Of a stretch of 38,424 nt of DNA, positions 1 to 8,069 are shown piece after piece (the first letter of the stretch is position 1; each line of letters begins with the position of its first letter). A program made the position numbers and the translations under genes. The DNA comes from Nonlabens sp. (lineage in GTDB: Bacteria; Bacteroidota; Bacteroidia; Flavobacteriales; Flavobacteriaceae), in contig JALZUY010000089.1 in assembly GCA_023301395.1 (NCBI GenBank), forward strand, positions 1 to 38,424. Reading direction: 5' to 3'. The notes beneath the pieces are model-generated. The model had not been told where the DNA came from, did not search any database, and saw only the letters and a program-made list of their open reading frames with translations.

Positions 1-1212
1 CACTTTAAGCACGTACTTGATGAAGCATTGAAGAACGATATTCATATCGAGACGTCTTCTGCTTTTGATGTAGACATCGTTGAGAACCTAAAATCACAAG
101 GTAAAATTACAAATGACACCTATGTTATTAGTAACGGTTTTAAGCGTGATCAATATGTTCAAAACCTTGCCCGTCTTATAAACAACGGTCACAAAAACTG
201 TATTGTGGTACTTGACAATTACGAAGAAATTAATCTCTTTGACCAAGTAGTCGATGGCAAGTATAATGTAGGTATCCGAATCGCTTCAGAAGAAGAACCA
301 AAATTTGAGTTCTACACCTCAAGACTAGGAATAGGCTATAAAAACATAGTGCCTTTTTACAATAACGAAATCAAGAATAACCCTAAGGTTACTCTTAAAA
401 TGTTGCACTTTTTTATCAATACAGGAATACGCGATACTGCCTATTACTGGAACGAGCTTTTAAAGTGTATGAAAGTCTATGTGAAGCTTAAAAAGGAGTG
501 CGCTACCCTAGACAGTTTAAATATAGGTGGCGGTTTTCCTATTAAAAACTCTCTGGCTTATGATTATGACTATGCGTATATGGTGAGCGAAATCATTCGT
601 CAGATTAAACAAGTTTGCGACGAGAACGATGTTGCTGTTCCTCATATTTTTACAGAATTTGGAAGCTTCACTGTTGGAGAAAGTGGCGGAGCTATTTATG
701 AAGTGTTGTACCAAAAACAACAAAACGATCGTGAAAAATGGAATATGATTAATTCATCATTCATAACGACACTTCCAGATTCTTGGGCAATTAACAAGCG
801 TTTTATAATGCTTCCAATAAACCGTTGGGATAAAGAATATGAGCGTGTATTGCTAGGTGGACTTACTTGTGATAGTGATGATTATTACAATAGTGAACAG
901 CATATGAATGCTATTTACTTACCTAAATACAGTCAAGACAAACCGTTATATATTGGCTTTTTTAATACTGGGGCGTACCAAGAAACCATAGGTGGTTTTG
1001 GAGGACTACAACACTGTTTGATCCCTACACCTAAACATATTCTTATTGATCGCGATGAAGATGGAAAGCTTGTTACTTCGGTATTTGCAGAGCAACAAAC
1101 ATCAGAGCAACTCCTATCTATTTTAGGATATGATTATGGGATTAATAACGCTTTCGCGAAAGCAAACCATTCAGATTCTGAAGTTTCTGAGGCTATAAAA
1201 TTATCATACTAA
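1..1212 (+). CDS. speA: Biosynthetic arginine decarboxylase, 5'-truncated
   Basis: PLP-dependent arginine decarboxylase of the alanine-racemase-fold type, making agmatine from arginine as the first step of polyamine synthesis. The reading frame is open from base 1 (it begins HFKHVLDEALKND), so the true start and roughly 60 N-terminal residues, probably with the PLP-binding lysine, lie outside the window. Visible family features are the glycine-rich LNIGGGFP phosphate-binding motif, the TEFG segment, the CDSDDYY motif (the Cys-Asp pair that completes the partner subunit's active site) and FFNTGAYQE near the C-terminus. The agmatinase gene follows after 17 bases, giving the classical arginine-agmatine-putrescine pair. 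The C-terminal part carries one copy of the dispersed palindrome at 1150-1163, coding for AFAKA. The identification is strong; the exact N-terminus is unknown. Confidence 0.93.
   Translation, partial: HFKHVLDEALKNDIHIETSSAFDVDIVENLKSQGKITNDTYVISNGFKRDQYVQNLARLINNGHKNCIVVLDNYEEINLFDQVVDGKYNVGIRIASEEEPKFEFYTSRLGIGYKNIVPFYNNEIKNNPKVTLKMLHFFINTGIRDTAYYWNELLKCMKVYVKLKKECATLDSLNIGGGFPIKNSLAYDYDYAYMVSEIIRQIKQVCDENDVAVPHIFTEFGSFTVGESGGAIYEVLYQKQQNDREKWNMINSSFITTLPDSWAINKRFIMLPINRWDKEYERVLLGGLTCDSDDYYNSEQHMNAIYLPKYSQDKPLYIGFFNTGAYQETIGGFGGLQHCLIPTPKHILIDRDEDGKLVTSVFAEQQTSEQLLSILGYDYGINNAFAKANHSDSEVSEAIKLSY
1150..1163. repeat. Dispersed palindrome copy 1 (inside speA)
   Basis: Exact copy of GCTTTCGCGAAAGC, read in the host gene as Ala-Phe-Ala-Lys-Ala. 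Confidence 0.85.
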
Positions 1213-1229
1213 GGAAAAATATTCATACA

Positions 1230-2165
1230 ATGACAACTCAAACATACGCTGGAATTCCAAAAGAGTTAGGCAAACTAGAAAACGCAAAAATAGTATTAAT
1301 ACCTGTTCCTTATGACGGAACTAGTACGTGGCAAAAAGGATCAGACAAGGGACCAGAAGCATTTTTAAACGCTTCAGAGAATATGGAACTCTACGATATT
1401 GAGACGGAAACAGAAGTATACAAACAAGGCATCCACCTCACAGATGCTATAACAGAAAATAGTTCTCCAGAAGCTATGGTGGATGCAGTACACGCCAGCA
1501 CAAAGAGTTATATAAAGAAGAACAAATTTGTTACCATTTTTGGAGGCGAGCATTCCATCTCTATAGGAACGATAAGAGCTTTTAACGAGTGTTATGATAA
1601 TCTAACAGTGCTTCAACTTGATGCGCACGCAGATTTAAGAAAAGAGTATGAAGGTTCTAACTTTAATCACGCCTGTGCAGTTTATGAAGCCAGCCAAACA
1701 ACAAATTTACTCCAAGTAGGCATACGCTCTATGGATATTTCAGAGACTACTGTAATGGATAAAGAGAAAACCTACTTTGCTCACGAGATGGCTGTAGATG
1801 ACTCTTGGATGGACTCATCGATTGATCAAATGACAGAAAATGTTTTTATCACTATTGATCTAGATGTATTTGACCCATCTATTATGCCTAGTACTGGTAC
1901 TCCAGAACCGGGCGGTCTTTTATGGTATGAAACATTGGAATACCTAAGTCAAGTATTTAAACACAAAAACGTGGTAGGGTTTGATATTGTAGAGTTATGC
2001 CCTAATAAGAATGATAAATCTTCGGATTTCTTGGCTGCCAAGCTTTACTATAAAATGTTAAGTTACAAATTCCAAGGTAACAATATCGAAGATGATTTCG
2101 ATAACGATTACCAAACAACATCAAAAAACAATACAACTAAATACAACGAAGACGATGAGTACTAA
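1230..2165 (+). CDS. speB: Agmatinase (agmatine ureohydrolase)
   Basis: Ureohydrolase of the arginase/agmatinase family that hydrolyses agmatine to putrescine and urea. All di-manganese ligand motifs are present: GGEHSISIG, DAHADLR followed by NHA, and the IDLDVFDPS segment with its DxDxxDP signature, then GTPEPGG. The length of 311 residues is normal. The last 25 or so residues are Asn/Asp/Thr-rich and look like a disordered tail. The gene lies 17 bases after speA and its stop overlaps the start of the deoxyhypusine-synthase-like gene by 11 bases, so the genes are probably translationally coupled. Agmatinase rather than arginase or formimidoylglutamase is inferred from the adjacent arginine decarboxylase; the fold assignment itself is very secure. 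Confidence 0.93.
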   Translation: MTTQTYAGIPKELGKLENAKIVLIPVPYDGTSTWQKGSDKGPEAFLNASENMELYDIETETEVYKQGIHLTDAITENSSPEAMVDAVHASTKSYIKKNKFVTIFGGEHSISIGTIRAFNECYDNLTVLQLDAHADLRKEYEGSNFNHACAVYEASQTTNLLQVGIRSMDISETTVMDKEKTYFAHEMAVDDSWMDSSIDQMTENVFITIDLDVFDPSIMPSTGTPEPGGLLWYETLEYLSQVFKHKNVVGFDIVELCPNKNDKSSDFLAAKLYYKMLSYKFQGNNIEDDFDNDYQTTSKNNTTKYNEDDEY

Positions 2166-3129
2166 AGGTCCAATTTCACAATTTATAGAAACGCATTATT
2201 TACATTTTAATGCAGCTGCACTTGTTGATGCGGCAAAAGGATATGAAGAACAATTAGCGTCTGGCGCAAAAATGTTAGTTTCTCTAGCTGGTGCAATGAG
2301 TACTGCAGAGTTAGGTAAAAGTTTTGCCGAAATGATTCGTCAAGATAAAGTACAGATTATCTCTTGTACAGGTGCAAACCTTGAAGAAGATATAATGAAT
2401 CTAGTAGCACACTCTCACTATAAGCGTGTACCAAACTATCGTGACCTAACACCACAGGATGAGTGGGATTTACTTGAGAAAGGATTAAACCGTGTTACAG
2501 ATACCTGTATTCCAGAAGAAGAAGCTTTTAGACGTTTACAAAAACACATCGTTAAGATTTGGAAAGATGCTGAGGATAAAGGCGAGCGTTTTTTACCGCA
2601 CGAGTATATGTATAAAATGTTACTCTCTGGAGTACTTGAAGAATACTACGAAATTGACTTGAAAGATTCCTGGATGTATGCCGCAGCAGAAAAGAACCTT
2701 CCCATTGTTTGCCCTGGTTGGGAAGACAGCACAATGGGAAATATTTTTGCAAGTTATGTGCTTAAAGGCGAATTGAAAGCGAGTACTGTCAAGTCAGGCA
2801 TTGAGTATATGACATTTCTAGCAGATTGGTATACAGATAATTCTAAAAAAGGCATAGGCTTCTTTCAAATAGGTGGTGGTATTGCTGGAGATTTCCCTAT
2901 TTGTGTTGTGCCTATGTTGTATCAAGATATGGAACGAACAGATACACCTTTCTGGAGTTACTTCTGCCAAATAAGTGATTCTACAACAAGTTATGGCTCA
3001 TATAGTGGAGCGGTGCCTAATGAGAAAATTACTTGGGGAAAGCTAGATATAGATACACCTAAGTTTATTATTGAAAGTGACGCTACCATAGTAGCACCAC
3101 TGATTTTTGCTTACTTATTAAATATGTAA
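2155..3129 (+). CDS. Deoxyhypusine-synthase-like protein lacking the catalytic lysine
   Basis: 324-residue member of the deoxyhypusine synthase (DHS) family. I start it at the ATG at 2155 (MSTKGPISQF), not at an in-frame ATG 63 bases upstream, because family homology begins here and the overlap with speB is then only 11 bases. Family signs are SLAGAMSTAELG near the N-terminus (NAD-binding region), CPGWEDSTMGN, QIGGGIAGDFPI and WGKLDID near the C-terminus. In true DHS the GGG motif is followed by V-V-K-H-H, where the Lys forms the covalent intermediate with the aminobutyl group. Here, around residues 240-246, the Lys position is Gly and the His-His is Asp-Phe. Bacteria have no eIF5A, so this is not deoxyhypusine synthesis. 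Its place after speA-speB suggests a reaction on agmatine or putrescine (some bacterial DHS-like proteins are homospermidine synthases). The exact reaction is unknown. Confidence 0.85.
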   Translation: MSTKGPISQFIETHYLHFNAAALVDAAKGYEEQLASGAKMLVSLAGAMSTAELGKSFAEMIRQDKVQIISCTGANLEEDIMNLVAHSHYKRVPNYRDLTPQDEWDLLEKGLNRVTDTCIPEEEAFRRLQKHIVKIWKDAEDKGERFLPHEYMYKMLLSGVLEEYYEIDLKDSWMYAAAEKNLPIVCPGWEDSTMGNIFASYVLKGELKASTVKSGIEYMTFLADWYTDNSKKGIGFFQIGGGIAGDFPICVVPMLYQDMERTDTPFWSYFCQISDSTTSYGSYSGAVPNEKITWGKLDIDTPKFIIESDATIVAPLIFAYLLNM

Positions 3130-3131
3130 TT

Positions 3132-3416
3132 ATGGACACTAGAAAACGTGTTATCGTAGATTTTAAAAAACTGACACCAGAGTTGTTAGCACTTTTAGTA
3201 GAAAAGTACCCTGATGGGTATGATGATAATAATATTATCAAGTTTAAAAACGCTAAAAGCGAATGGATAGAGGCAGTGCAACTAGATACAGAAGATGCAA
3301 AGTATTTGGTAAAAGTGAGTACAAAACTAGCTGTAACAATGGAAAATTATGATGAGGATGATTACGCAGATTATGATGTTAACGATCCAGATGCAGTTCA
3401 AAATCCAAAGATCTAA
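3132..3416 (+). CDS. Small acidic protein of the polyamine operon, function unknown
   Basis: 94-residue protein I do not recognise. It starts two bases after the DHS-like gene, clearly in the same operon. The N-terminal 65 residues look like a compact alpha/beta domain (KRVIVDFKKLTPELLALLVEK, then an Ile/Lys/Ala/Val-rich stretch). The last 25 residues are very acidic, with repeated Asp-Tyr pairs (YDEDDYADYDVNDPD), and are probably disordered. No signal peptide, membrane segment or Cys cluster is visible. Its position suggests a polyamine-related role, since an acidic tail could bind cationic polyamines, but this is only inference. Uniform codon use and tight spacing make it a real gene. Confidence 0.8.
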   Translation: MDTRKRVIVDFKKLTPELLALLVEKYPDGYDDNNIIKFKNAKSEWIEAVQLDTEDAKYLVKVSTKLAVTMENYDEDDYADYDVNDPDAVQNPKI

Positions 3417-3467
3417 TGAAGGTTATTAATAAAACACGACTACTAGCTATTAGGGATAGTAAAATAC

Positions 3468-3484
3468 GGTTCTGTCGCATTAAC
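3468..3484. repeat. Left terminal inverted repeat of the IS6 element
   Basis: GGTTCTGTCGCATTAAC; exact inverted match to 4236-4252. Confidence 0.92.
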
Positions 3485-3519
3485 TCAATGAGAATATGAA
3501 ATGAGAGTTAACAATAAAA

Positions 3520-4188
3520 TTAAGCAGCTAGACTACAGAAAGTTTTAAAAGTAGATTTCTTAGGATTCAAAATTTGATCCTTTCTAATCATGTGTACTAT
3601 TTCTATTCCTGCTAGAGTTCTTTGTGCTGATTCAAACTCTTTAAAACCTGTAGTGATTTTGATTCTCCTCTTTATACTTCTGTGATCTTGTTCTACAATA
3701 TTATTCAAGTATTTCACTCGTCGTATTTTAACCTTTTTAATACTGTTGTTTCGTTTATTCCAAGTCTTGATTCCTGCGGTATTAGAGCCGCTTTTATCAA
3801 TATTTATTATTCTGGGTTTACCATTATTCTTAATGGCTTTATTCAAGAATTTTTGAGCAGACCCTTTCATTCTTCGCTTGGTTAGAAGAATGTCTATGGT
3901 GCTTCCTTGTTTATCAACTGCTCGGTATAAATACATATCTCTACCACCTACTTTGATGTAGGTTTCATCTAGTCTCCAGCTATCAGTAATCTGTCGTTTA
4001 CGACGGTTCATGTTTTGTTCAATTTCTTTTGAAAACTTGAACACCCATCGCTGAATGGTAGAGTGATCCACCTGTACACCTCTAATAGCCATTAATTCTT
4101 CTACATCTCGATAACTCAAACTAAATCGCAGTTTAAAGTAAACTGCTTGCTGTATTACAATATGAGGATATCTATGACGGTGGTACAT
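3520..4188 (-). CDS. IS6-family DDE transposase
   Basis: 222-residue transposase inside the 17-bp inverted repeats, close to the usual IS6 length. It has an N-terminal helix-turn-helix region (RFSLSYRDVEELM followed by VDHSTIQRWV) and a DDE catalytic core with Asp74 (WRLDETYIKV), Asp131 (INIDKSGSN) and Glu166 (NIVEQDHRSIKRR). The 34-residue Asp-Glu spacing is the family rule. YLYRAVDKQG and the C-terminal AGIEIVHMIRK segment also fit. The gene appears intact with no frameshift, so the element may be active. Confidence 0.95.
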   Translation of the reverse strand: MYHRHRYPHIVIQQAVYFKLRFSLSYRDVEELMAIRGVQVDHSTIQRWVFKFSKEIEQNMNRRKRQITDSWRLDETYIKVGGRDMYLYRAVDKQGSTIDILLTKRRMKGSAQKFLNKAIKNNGKPRIINIDKSGSNTAGIKTWNKRNNSIKKVKIRRVKYLNNIVEQDHRSIKRRIKITTGFKEFESAQRTLAGIEIVHMIRKDQILNPKKSTFKTFCSLAA

Positions 4189-4235
4189 GTACTTATTTTA
4201 GAATCTCAAAACTAAGTATATTTGAAATTCTAAAA

Positions 4236-4252
4236 GTTAATGCGACAGAACC
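4236..4252. repeat. Right terminal inverted repeat of the IS6 element
   Basis: GTTAATGCGACAGAACC; exact reverse complement of the left end. Confidence 0.92.
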
Positions 4253-4481
4253 AAAAGCTGATTTTCTATTGGTTTATTTAGACATTTATGCTCGGTTATT
4301 TCTTTTCTTTTGATGAATATGAATTTAATGTTTAATCATTATTTATATGGTGTTATTTAAGATGACTTCAACTTTATAAAAAAAATCAGGATGTTTGTAC
4401 ACCTATTACCGTACAATCTATGAGTGAATAAGTTGATTTTAATGATCTTATTAGAGTAAATTCATTCCCTAAATACGAACC

Positions 4482-6779
4482 ATGAGATTTATACTTCTTT
4501 TCCTCTTTTCTTTTCTTATCATAAGCTGTAAAACTGATTCAAAAAGCATTTCTTCTTTAACAGTCAAAAACCTTGATGAATTACAATCTACTATTAAGAA
4601 TGCCCAACCTGGAGATGAAATAATCTTAGCAAACGGAACCTGGAAAGATGTAGAGATCAAATTCCACGCCACTGGAACAGAAGAAAGTCCAATTATTCTT
4701 AGAGCCGAAACTCCAGGAAAAGTTACTCTAGAAGGACAATCAGTTTTAAAAATAAGTGGTGAACACTTAATTGTAAAAGACTTGTATTTCAAGAATGGTT
4801 TCACACCTGATGAAGCAGTAATCATATTTAGAAACAGTCCAGATTCTATTGCTTATAACTGTCGCGTTACAGGAACAGTCATTGAAGAGTACACACAATT
4901 AGATAGACATAGAAAAGATCACTGGATAGAGTTTTATGGACAGCAAAATGAGGTGGACCATTGTTATATCGCTGGTAAATCAAATGAAGGACCTACATTA
5001 AAGGTCTACTTAAATGGGAACCGCCATATCAATAATCATCATAAGATTCACGATAATCATTTTGGCCCGAGACCGAGAAAAGGTGGTCCTAAGGCCGAAA
5101 CGATGCAACTAGGTGCAAGTACGACCTCTATGACTCCTTCTTATACTCAAGTGACAGATAATCTTTTTGAGAAATGTAATGGCGAAGTGGAGATAATTTC
5201 AAGTAAATCAAATTTCAATAACTTTAGTAACAACGTCTTTTTAGAAAGTGAAGGATCTGTAGTTACTCGTCATGGAAATTATGCTAACATAAGTGGTAAT
5301 ATGTTTCTAGCAAATGATAATCCTTATGTAGGTGGAATACGTGTTATCAATACTGGTCACTGGATTACAAACAACTATTTCTATGGATTGAAAGGTCAAG
5401 AATTTAGAGCAGCACTAGCTGTAATGAATGGAATTCCTAAATCACCTTTAAATAGATACAATCAAGTTACTGACGCAGTTATTGCGCATAACAGTTGGAT
5501 CAACTGTGAGCAACCTATTCATTTTTCAGTAGGTGTAAATCTAGATCAGGCAGCAGTTTTACCACCATCTGAAATTAGATCAGCTCGTCCTAAACGTGTG
5601 ATTTTTGCAAACAACTTTGTGTATAATGACAAGTACACGTCCTACCCTATCAAAGCTTATGATAAAATTGATGGAGTGAAATTTAAAAAGAACTTAATGA
5701 TAAGCAATCAGACTATGGACTCTGATCGTAATGATTTTGATATAAAGTCAATCTCTAACTCTATAGGTGATGAGCTTTTCTTTGCTCCTGCTCAGTATAA
5801 TAATGAGTTATATGATGGATTTGGTTTTGAAACGATGGACAAAGATCTATTTGGTACAACTAGAGATAAAGAACACAACTATATAGGTGCTATCATTCCT
5901 CCTATAAATGCTAAACAGGCTGCAGTTGATTATTCTAAATATGGTGCCTCTTGGTACACTCCTTATCAAGGAAATCAAGATATACAAACTCATCAAGTTT
6001 CTAGCACTAGCGAATTAGTTGCCGCTATTGAGAAAGCAAACTCTGAAGACATCATCATTCTTAAATCAGGAAATTACTTAATTGATAAAACGATTCCTGT
6101 TGCTAAAGAACTAACCATTAAAGCGACAGGTGTAAAGACTACCATTCAATTTGACGCTCTTAAAACAGGTTTCTTAATGCAACCTAAAGGAATTTTACAT
6201 CTAGAGAATCTCAACATCGCTGGAACACCAGAGCAAGACTTATTCAACACACTAGATAAGGACATGTCTATAGCTTATGGAGTTCACATGAATAATGTCA
6301 GTATTTCAAATTTCAAATCTGTTCTTGATGCCTCAAAAAGTTCGTTTGCAGATGAGATTACTGTTACTAACTCTAGTTTTAAAAACTGTGAAAACGGATT
6401 CCTACTCGATAAAGAAACAGATGATAAAGGAGATTATAATGTAGAATTCTTAACTATAACTGGATCAACTTTTGATAATATCTCTAATGAAGTAATCGAT
6501 TTCTATCGTGGTGGTTATGATGAATCTACTATAGGTGGTGTTCTTACACTTTCTGGAAATACATTCAGTAAATGTGGTAAACAAGATAAAGATGAAATCT
6601 TAGTCAACACTCGTGGTATCATCAACGTAACTTTTGAAAACAATACTTTCACTAACAATGATACCCAACTCACTGCCATTCTTTGGGGTATAAAAGGTCA
6701 GAAATCGGTTAATAATACCCTAGTTAATTCTGGAGAAATTAAAGTTGTAGAGAATCTAGAATTGAAACTGGTTTATTAA
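4482..6779 (+). CDS. PL6-family alginate lyase, lipoprotein
   Basis: 765-residue polysaccharide lyase of family 6 (alginate lyase / chondroitinase B fold), cutting alginate by beta-elimination. The N-terminus is a lipoprotein signal with lipobox IISC (Cys16). The residues after the Cys (KTDSKS) are not strongly acidic, so it may face the periplasm. The catalytic parallel beta-helix covers about residues 25-480. The calcium site lies in CNGEVEIIS, and the expected base/acid residues are Lys242 (SSKS) and Arg263-His264 (VTRHG). A second beta-helix, about residues 505-765, resembles the two-domain layout of PL6 enzymes such as AlyGC. It stands alone on the plus strand, about 230 bases after the IS element, and ends at a strong terminator. 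It is a diverged paralogue of the PL6 at 27482-29875. Whether it prefers poly-MG or poly-G cannot be read from the sequence. Confidence 0.93.
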   Translation: MRFILLFLFSFLIISCKTDSKSISSLTVKNLDELQSTIKNAQPGDEIILANGTWKDVEIKFHATGTEESPIILRAETPGKVTLEGQSVLKISGEHLIVKDLYFKNGFTPDEAVIIFRNSPDSIAYNCRVTGTVIEEYTQLDRHRKDHWIEFYGQQNEVDHCYIAGKSNEGPTLKVYLNGNRHINNHHKIHDNHFGPRPRKGGPKAETMQLGASTTSMTPSYTQVTDNLFEKCNGEVEIISSKSNFNNFSNNVFLESEGSVVTRHGNYANISGNMFLANDNPYVGGIRVINTGHWITNNYFYGLKGQEFRAALAVMNGIPKSPLNRYNQVTDAVIAHNSWINCEQPIHFSVGVNLDQAAVLPPSEIRSARPKRVIFANNFVYNDKYTSYPIKAYDKIDGVKFKKNLMISNQTMDSDRNDFDIKSISNSIGDELFFAPAQYNNELYDGFGFETMDKDLFGTTRDKEHNYIGAIIPPINAKQAAVDYSKYGASWYTPYQGNQDIQTHQVSSTSELVAAIEKANSEDIIILKSGNYLIDKTIPVAKELTIKATGVKTTIQFDALKTGFLMQPKGILHLENLNIAGTPEQDLFNTLDKDMSIAYGVHMNNVSISNFKSVLDASKSSFADEITVTNSSFKNCENGFLLDKETDDKGDYNVEFLTITGSTFDNISNEVIDFYRGGYDESTIGGVLTLSGNTFSKCGKQDKDEILVNTRGIINVTFENNTFTNNDTQLTAILWGIKGQKSVNNTLVNSGEIKVVENLELKLVY

Positions 6780-6833
6780 ATATTAGTTTTAATAAACACT
6801 CCTGTTAAATGAGTTCTATTTTTAAAGTATAAA

Positions 6834-6865
6834 AAAAATCCCTGATCTTACGATCAGGGATTTTT
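6834..6865. terminator. Bidirectional rho-independent terminator
   Basis: A 14-bp perfect stem (AAAAATCCCTGATC at 6834-6847 pairing with 6852-6865) with a 4-base TTAC loop, A-run before and T-run after. It lies between the convergent PL6 and SDR genes and should serve both. Confidence 0.9.
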
Positions 6866-6887
6866 ATATATAAAATAAACTCAGGTA

Positions 6888-7649
6888 TTAAATACCTAGA
6901 GCTTGTCCACCACCTATCTGAATAGTCTCAGCAGTGATGAATGATGCATCTTTACTTGCAAGGAAAGAAACAACACCAGAAACATCTTCTGGTTGACCTA
7001 GCCTACCTAACATAATGTTATTTGCCCATGAAGCAAATACCTCAGGCTTAGTAGATTTAATTTGAGAATGAAAAGGAGTATCGATAGTACCAGGAGATAC
7101 TGCGTTTACTCTAATCCCATATTCTGCAAGATCTTTTGCAAGTGCTCTTGTAATTGCATGAACACCAGCTTTAGAAGTTCCATAAATTCCAGCTCCAGGT
7201 CCACCAGCATTCCATGCTGCGTTTGAAGTGTAGTTAATGATAGAAGGATGTGTTCCTTTTTTAAGGAAAGGAATTGCTGCTCTTGAAGTAAAGAATACAG
7301 AATCTAAATTAAGAGCCATTACACCTCTATAAAAGTCTGTAGTCATTTCTTCAAAACGAGATCTTCCACCTAATCCACCTGCATTGTTCACAAGTGCATC
7401 TATTCTACCGTACTTCTCACCTATAGCAGCAACACTAGAATTTACAGCTTCTTCGTTTGTTACATCAAATTCCATAAACTCACAATCAATTCCGTGAGCT
7501 TTTAATTCTTCTACACGCTGATTTCCTAAATCTGCTTGAAGCCCATTAAGAACGACAGTATAACCGTCAAGTCCTAATCTTTTTGCTACTTCAAATCCTA
7601 TTCCACCAGTTGCTCCAGTTACAATAGCTACTCTACCTTTATTATTCAT
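6888..7649 (-). CDS. SDR oxidoreductase, probable DEH reductase
   Basis: 253-residue classical short-chain dehydrogenase/reductase. Visible motifs are TGATGGIG (residues 11-18, dinucleotide binding), NNAGG (88-92), Asn114, and the catalytic Ser142, Tyr156 and Lys160 (YGTSK). The C-terminal GRLGQPEDVSGVVSFLAS and IQIGGGQ segments are standard. In alginate loci this SDR reduces 4-deoxy-L-erythro-5-hexoseulose uronate (DEH) to 2-keto-3-deoxygluconate (KDG) in the cytoplasm. This role is inferred from its place as the last gene of the PL17-kdgF-SDR operon, 36 bases after kdgF. The cofactor is uncertain; no Asp is seen at the end of the second strand (VVLNGLQ). Confidence 0.88.
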   Translation of the reverse strand: MNNKGRVAIVTGATGGIGFEVAKRLGLDGYTVVLNGLQADLGNQRVEELKAHGIDCEFMEFDVTNEEAVNSSVAAIGEKYGRIDALVNNAGGLGGRSRFEEMTTDFYRGVMALNLDSVFFTSRAAIPFLKKGTHPSIINYTSNAAWNAGGPGAGIYGTSKAGVHAITRALAKDLAEYGIRVNAVSPGTIDTPFHSQIKSTKPEVFASWANNIMLGRLGQPEDVSGVVSFLASKDASFITAETIQIGGGQALGI

Positions 7650-7685
7650 ATTATTAATTATATTTAATTTACTTTTTATTAATTT

Positions 7686-8066
7686 TTAAGCTTCTTTATC
7701 TCCAAAATATGATACACCGCTACCATCCATAAAATCTTCTCTTATGGGTGCAAATGTATCTATTAACATCCCTTCTTCCAGGCACACTGCACTGTGTAAC
7801 AAATTAGGCTCCATATAAACACCATCACCAGCACTCACAATTTGTTTTACACCATCTATGATAAACTCAAATTTTCCTGCAGCCACATAAGTAGCTTGTG
7901 TATGAAAATGTTGATGTGGTGCGCCTTCTGCACCTTTTTCAAACTTCACTTGAACCATCATAATCTGGTTATCATAACCTAAAAACTTACGTGATACTCC
8001 ACCACCTAGTTCTTCCCATTCCATCTGATTAGTTAGAATATACTTTTCACTAAACCTACTTTTCAT
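7686..8066 (-). CDS. kdgF: KdgF-type cupin, unsaturated uronate linearising protein
   Basis: 126-residue single-domain cupin that speeds conversion of unsaturated monouronates from lyases into the linear ketone DEH. The cupin metal site is complete: His51, His53 and Gln57 in PHQHFHTQ, with His91 (NLLHSAV). The Asp-x-Phe and Arg pattern seen in characterised KdgF proteins is present as Asp103, Phe105 and Arg109 (DTFAPIRE). There is no signal peptide, so it acts in the cytoplasm. The start is three bases after the PL17 stop, so both are on one transcript, and the DEH reductase follows. Length and context fit KdgF well. Confidence 0.9.
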   Translation of the reverse strand: MKSRFSEKYILTNQMEWEELGGGVSRKFLGYDNQIMMVQVKFEKGAEGAPHQHFHTQATYVAAGKFEFIIDGVKQIVSAGDGVYMEPNLLHSAVCLEEGMLIDTFAPIREDFMDGSGVSYFGDKEA

Positions 8067-8069
8067 GAT

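Larger units (their letters stand above)
3468..4252 (-). mobile_element. Complete IS6-family insertion sequence, 785 bp
   Basis: Bounded by perfect 17-bp terminal inverted repeats, GGTTCTGTCGCATTAAC at 3468-3484 and its reverse complement at 4236-4252. The GGTTCTGT-type ends, 785-bp size and single transposase gene are typical of IS6. The eight bases outside each end (TAAAATAC on the left, AAAAGCTG on the right) do not match, so the usual 8-bp target duplication is absent. The element sits exactly between the polyamine operon and the alginate locus. Confidence 0.9.

Noticed and set aside
2092..2154. Upstream in-frame extension of the DHS-like gene
   Set aside because: The added residues are Thr/Gln/Lys-rich, lie within the agmatinase tail and show no family homology; the ATG at 2155 is preferred.
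4396..4415. TGTAC / GTACA dyad upstream of the lone PL6
   Set aside because: Considered as a site for the hybrid two-component regulator, but 5-bp arms and no second copy at other promoters give too little support.
4469..4825. 118-codon frame antisense to the start of PL6
   Set aside because: Opposite to the signal peptide and first beta-helix turns of a clear PL6 gene.
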